NCBI RefSeq assembly: GCF_050410795.1
Contig: NZ_CP191258.1
Location: 5,208,001 to 5,272,000, forward strand
Length of the DNA: 64,000 bases
Direction of reading: 5' to 3'
From: Fontivita pretiosa
GTDB taxonomy: Bacteria; Planctomycetota; Phycisphaerae; Tepidisphaerales; Tepidisphaeraceae
Part shown: positions 61,703 to 64,000 of the stretch, piece by piece
How the letters are laid out: the number at the start of each line of letters is the position of its first letter
Position numbering within the stretch: position 1 is the stretch's first letter
Notes under the pieces: model-generated
What the model was told of the DNA's origin: nothing
Seen by the model: the letters and a program-made list of their open reading frames with translations, nothing else
Databases searched by the model: none
Position numbers and translations under genes: made by a program

Positions 61703-62779
61703 TCACGCCAGTGGCAGGTAGCTCTCGGGATTGTCCCACTCGCCCAGCTCCTGTCGGAAGATCTTGCTCTTGTCCACAACGACATACCCATCGGCATCCC
61801 TGGAGATGGCGAAGCGCTCCAGCGGACGAGGCGTGGGCCCCTCGAAGTTGATGCCGTTGGGGTAGTATCCCGACCCGTGACACGGGCACTTGAACTTGTT
61901 TTCTCCCGCCAGCCAGTTGGGAATGCACCCCAGGTGGGTGCAGACGGTGTTCAGGGCGATCAGCTTCTTTTCGTCGGCCAGGTTCACCAGCCAGATTTCA
62001 TTGGGCTTATACTGTTCGTACACACCGGGCAGTGCGAACTCGTCCAGGCGCCCGACGCGGTAGATCTTCTTGGGTTCCTTCAAGACCTTTGGGGCAAAGA
62101 AATCCTGGAACATCCCGGCGAAGGTGACGCCGACGGCGGCGATCGTGCCCCAGGCCACCGCCAGGGCGAAATTGAACTGTCGGCGGGTGATGCGTCCGGT
62201 CCTGGCGGTCGCCTGTCGCACCCGCTCGGCCAGCGGGATCGCCGGCTGATACGCCCCCCCCGCCGCCAGCATCGCCAGACGCTGATCCGCAGGCGCGTTC
62301 CGCGGCAACTGCACGGCGCGAAGAATCTGCTCGGCCTGGTTGATTTCAGGACTGCGGCGAATGGTGGAGGCAAGTCCGGCCGACAGCGACGGGCTGATCC
62401 GGCTGGTGGAAAGCAGCGCCTGCCATTTGGGATCGGCAGGCCCCAGCGGCGCGGGCGCCTTGGCCGCCGGGGCGCGGGCATGAGTCTCCGCCGCGCCGCC
62501 CGCCGCGGCGGGTCCGCCGGCCGGCTCGGCTGTCCACGGCGCCGGGCCTTCAACCTCCCGGGTCTCGACCTTGATCACCTCGACGGGGCAACCCTCCATC
62601 GCGGTGATGATCGACGGAGTCAGCGGACGCAGAAAATCCGCGCTTTGTGCCTGAGGCCGGATGACACAGGTCTCTTCCTGAACATCGAACACTTCCGGGC
62701 AGTCGTTCTCGCAGGAATCGCAGACGATACAGCCCGGGGCGATCCAGACCTTGGTGACGATCGTGTGGGTTTCGGGCAT
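61703..62779 (-). CDS. Ferredoxin-Rieske fusion protein of the bc complex
   Basis: The 358-residue protein fuses a cytoplasmic ferredoxin to a Rieske subunit. Cys17, Cys20, Cys23 and Cys64 (the last in GCPVEV) would bind a [4Fe-4S] cluster; Cys27 is extra. A Pro/Ala linker (about 75-115) and a helical region follow. The segment TRRQFNFALAVAWGTIAA (about 198-215) is a membrane anchor with a twin-arginine motif. The C-terminal Rieske domain has CTHLGC and CPCHGSGY for a [2Fe-2S] cluster. The ferredoxin part could link quinol oxidation to a soluble donor or regulator. A 16-bp inverted repeat lies 33 bp upstream of the start. Confidence 0.92.
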   Translation of the reverse strand: MPETHTIVTKVWIAPGCIVCDSCENDCPEVFDVQEETCVIRPQAQSADFLRPLTPSIITAMEGCPVEVIKVETREVEGPAPWTAEPAGGPAAAGGAAETHARAPAAKAPAPLGPADPKWQALLSTSRISPSLSAGLASTIRRSPEINQAEQILRAVQLPRNAPADQRLAMLAAGGAYQPAIPLAERVRQATARTGRITRRQFNFALAVAWGTIAAVGVTFAGMFQDFFAPKVLKEPKKIYRVGRLDEFALPGVYEQYKPNEIWLVNLADEKKLIALNTVCTHLGCIPNWLAGENKFKCPCHGSGYYPNGINFEGPTPRPLERFAISRDADGYVVVDKSKIFRQELGEWDNPESYLPLA

Positions 62780-62811
62780 ATCCGCACTTCCGGCCTGAAG
62801 GGTGACGCACG

Positions 62812-62827
62812 GAATCTAAATAGATTC
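62812..62827. promoter_or_regulatory. 16-bp inverted repeat upstream of the ferredoxin-Rieske gene
   Basis: GAATCTA (62812-62818) and TAGATTC (62821-62827) are perfect inverted copies separated by AA, 33 bases upstream of the start codon in an AT-rich stretch. It looks like an operator for an iron or redox regulator; no regulator gene is adjacent. Confidence 0.45.
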
Positions 62828-62935
62828 AGTCTCATTCGCAATAGGATTGTTATGATTTGCCAAATAAAGACTTACGTCTCCGAAGAGCGATCGTCTGCCA
62901 TATTTTGCTGCAGATTGGCGTCTACGACGATTTGA

Positions 62936-64000
62936 TCACTGCGGTGCGAGGCCGTGTTCGGCGGCGGCTGCGTTGAGCAGCTCCACCGCCGCGGCACGAA
63001 CCCTGGGCGAAGGATCGCTCTGGGCGATTTGCCGCAGACGCGACTGAACCGCGGCAACCTCCAGCTTCCGCGCACCCAGCATGGTGTTGATCAGGATCCT
63101 TTGCTGTTCCTGATCGCTGAGCCTGCGGAACGATGGATTCTGCGGATCGCTCTCGCGATCGTAGTATTCCAGCTTCGACAGCTCCTGGCGGCTGAGAAGC
63201 TTTAAGATCGTGTCGGCGACTTCGGGCTGGTTGAGCTGGGCCAGCGACAGCGCGGCGCTCCAGACCAGCTCGACGTGTCGCGGATCGCTTTCGCGCATGG
63301 CAGCGCGCAGGGCTTCGATCGCGCGAGGATCGCGCGCAGGTTCCGCCAGCGGCCCCAGCGCGGTGGCGGCGGCGATGCGCACGTCGATGTCCTCGCGCGG
63401 GTCGCTCAACTTCTGCACCAGCTTCGGCAGCGCCTCGGAGGCTTCGGGGTGAGCCGACAGATATACCGTCGCCAGCACCGCCGCCTTCCGCGTCGCCAGC
63501 TCGGGTGCGTCGGAGTACTTCAGCAGCGTGGCCAGAGTCTTGCGGCGGGATTCGATCGCCTGCGGCGAGTTCATCTCCGCCTGTGAAGGATGCTTCTGCC
63601 AACTGCGTCCCAGCGCCAAGAGCACGAAGTGCTGGACTTCGCCTTCGTGGGGCTGGGTGTGGTTTTCCAGGATGTCGATGAGCTGCGACGACAGTGCGAT
63701 CCGATCCGCCTGGCTCAGCCCCTGCGGCGACTTCATTTTGTCCACGAGGGTCTTGGCGTCGAGGTAGCGTTGCTTGGCGGCCGGGCCGACCAGCCAGTTG
63801 GCCGTCCGTTCGCCGCCCGGTGCTCGCAGTCGCCGCAGCGCCTCTTCCATGCTTGGCTCGCGCCCCGCCAGCAGACCGATCACGAACATCACCCCCACCG
63901 CCACGGATACGATCAGCAGCGGGATCACAAACAGCCGCACGATCAGCTTCACGCCCGGCGGCTCGAGCGTTTCGCTTGCGCTGAGCGGTTGCTGCGGTGC
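62936..64000 (-). CDS. HEAT-repeat protein, start probably outside window
   Basis: A membrane anchor (KLIVRLFVIPLLIVSVAVGVMFV) precedes several HEAT-like helical repeats, such as DVRIAAATALGPLAEPA and VELVWSAALSLAQLNQPEVADT, giving a scaffold for protein binding. The first possible GTG is at 63952, but the frame stays open to the window edge through 16 more codons, so the true start is likely beyond it. It lies 157 bp upstream of the ferredoxin-Rieske gene on the same strand, with AT-rich sequence between, and may have its own transcript. Function unknown. Confidence 0.75.
   Translation of the reverse strand, partial: APQQPLSASETLEPPGVKLIVRLFVIPLLIVSVAVGVMFVIGLLAGREPSMEEALRRLRAPGGERTANWLVGPAAKQRYLDAKTLVDKMKSPQGLSQADRIALSSQLIDILENHTQPHEGEVQHFVLLALGRSWQKHPSQAEMNSPQAIESRRKTLATLLKYSDAPELATRKAAVLATVYLSAHPEASEALPKLVQKLSDPREDIDVRIAAATALGPLAEPARDPRAIEALRAAMRESDPRHVELVWSAALSLAQLNQPEVADTILKLLSRQELSKLEYYDRESDPQNPSFRRLSDQEQQRILINTMLGARKLEVAAVQSRLRQIAQSDPSPRVRAAAVELLNAAAAEHGLAPQ

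Overview
The window is visibly GC-rich and reads as a Planctomycetota chromosome, most likely from the Phycisphaerae. That placement is inference from gene content. It rests on secreted proteins with autotransporter-like repeats, dockerin-like calcium loops and degenerate PEP-CTERM tails. It also rests on large DUF6785 and DUF4159 proteins, a TPR protein carrying two RNA polymerase alpha C-terminal domains, a ferredoxin-Rieske fusion in a bc-type complex, CGYNLRG zinc-ribbon membrane proteins, and several extragenic repeat families. No rRNA, tRNA or CRISPR array was seen.

Layout. 1-10.6 kb: two divergent carbohydrate operons share an 81-bp gap. The leftward one carries an HpcH/HpaI aldolase, a NagB-like isomerase, a 2-hydroxyacid dehydrogenase, an AGE-family epimerase and an FG-GAP lipoprotein cut by the window edge. 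The rightward one carries a PhyH oxygenase, a sodium/solute symporter and a secreted glycoside hydrolase. 10.6-16.4 kb: a P1B-4-like metal ATPase, a kinase-like protein, YjbQ and a two-lobed aspartic protease. 16.5-22.4 kb: housekeeping genes (leuC, pheA, proC, tatA) with a DUF2459-like lipoprotein, a DoxX protein and a secretin-like protein. 22.6-34.8 kb: a methyltransferase with a GT39-like enzyme, a pair of LptF/LptG permeases, a ComF protein, flgM, a flavoprotein, two tiny lipoproteins and a HAD hydrolase. 35.2-36.3 kb: an insertion sequence lying between convergent genes.

36.3-41.6 kb: a leftward run of a DUF6785 membrane protein, an unknown protein, a PqqD-like protein and an ABC permease/ATPase. 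41.7-49.5 kb: a Wza-like export protein, a coiled-coil protein, a GT39-like enzyme with a palindromic repeat inside its reading frame, and a secreted repeat protein split by an in-frame stop. 50-58.5 kb: a SpoIID-like protein, the TPR/alpha-CTD protein, a GH42 beta-galactosidase divergent from a DUF4159 protein, and a zinc-ribbon membrane protein. 58.5-64 kb: a respiratory operon (ferredoxin-Rieske, cytochrome b N- and C-terminal halves) followed by two paralogous small membrane proteins, with a HEAT-repeat protein upstream running off the window.

Together these suggest a heterotroph that degrades polysaccharides, exports surface proteins and polysaccharide, and respires with a menaquinol-type bc complex. 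The most unusual items are the TPR/alpha-CTD protein, the ferredoxin-Rieske fusion with an internal twin-arginine motif, the in-frame palindromic repeat, the nonsense-split repeat protein, the tandem tiny lipoproteins and the repeat-flanked IS element.
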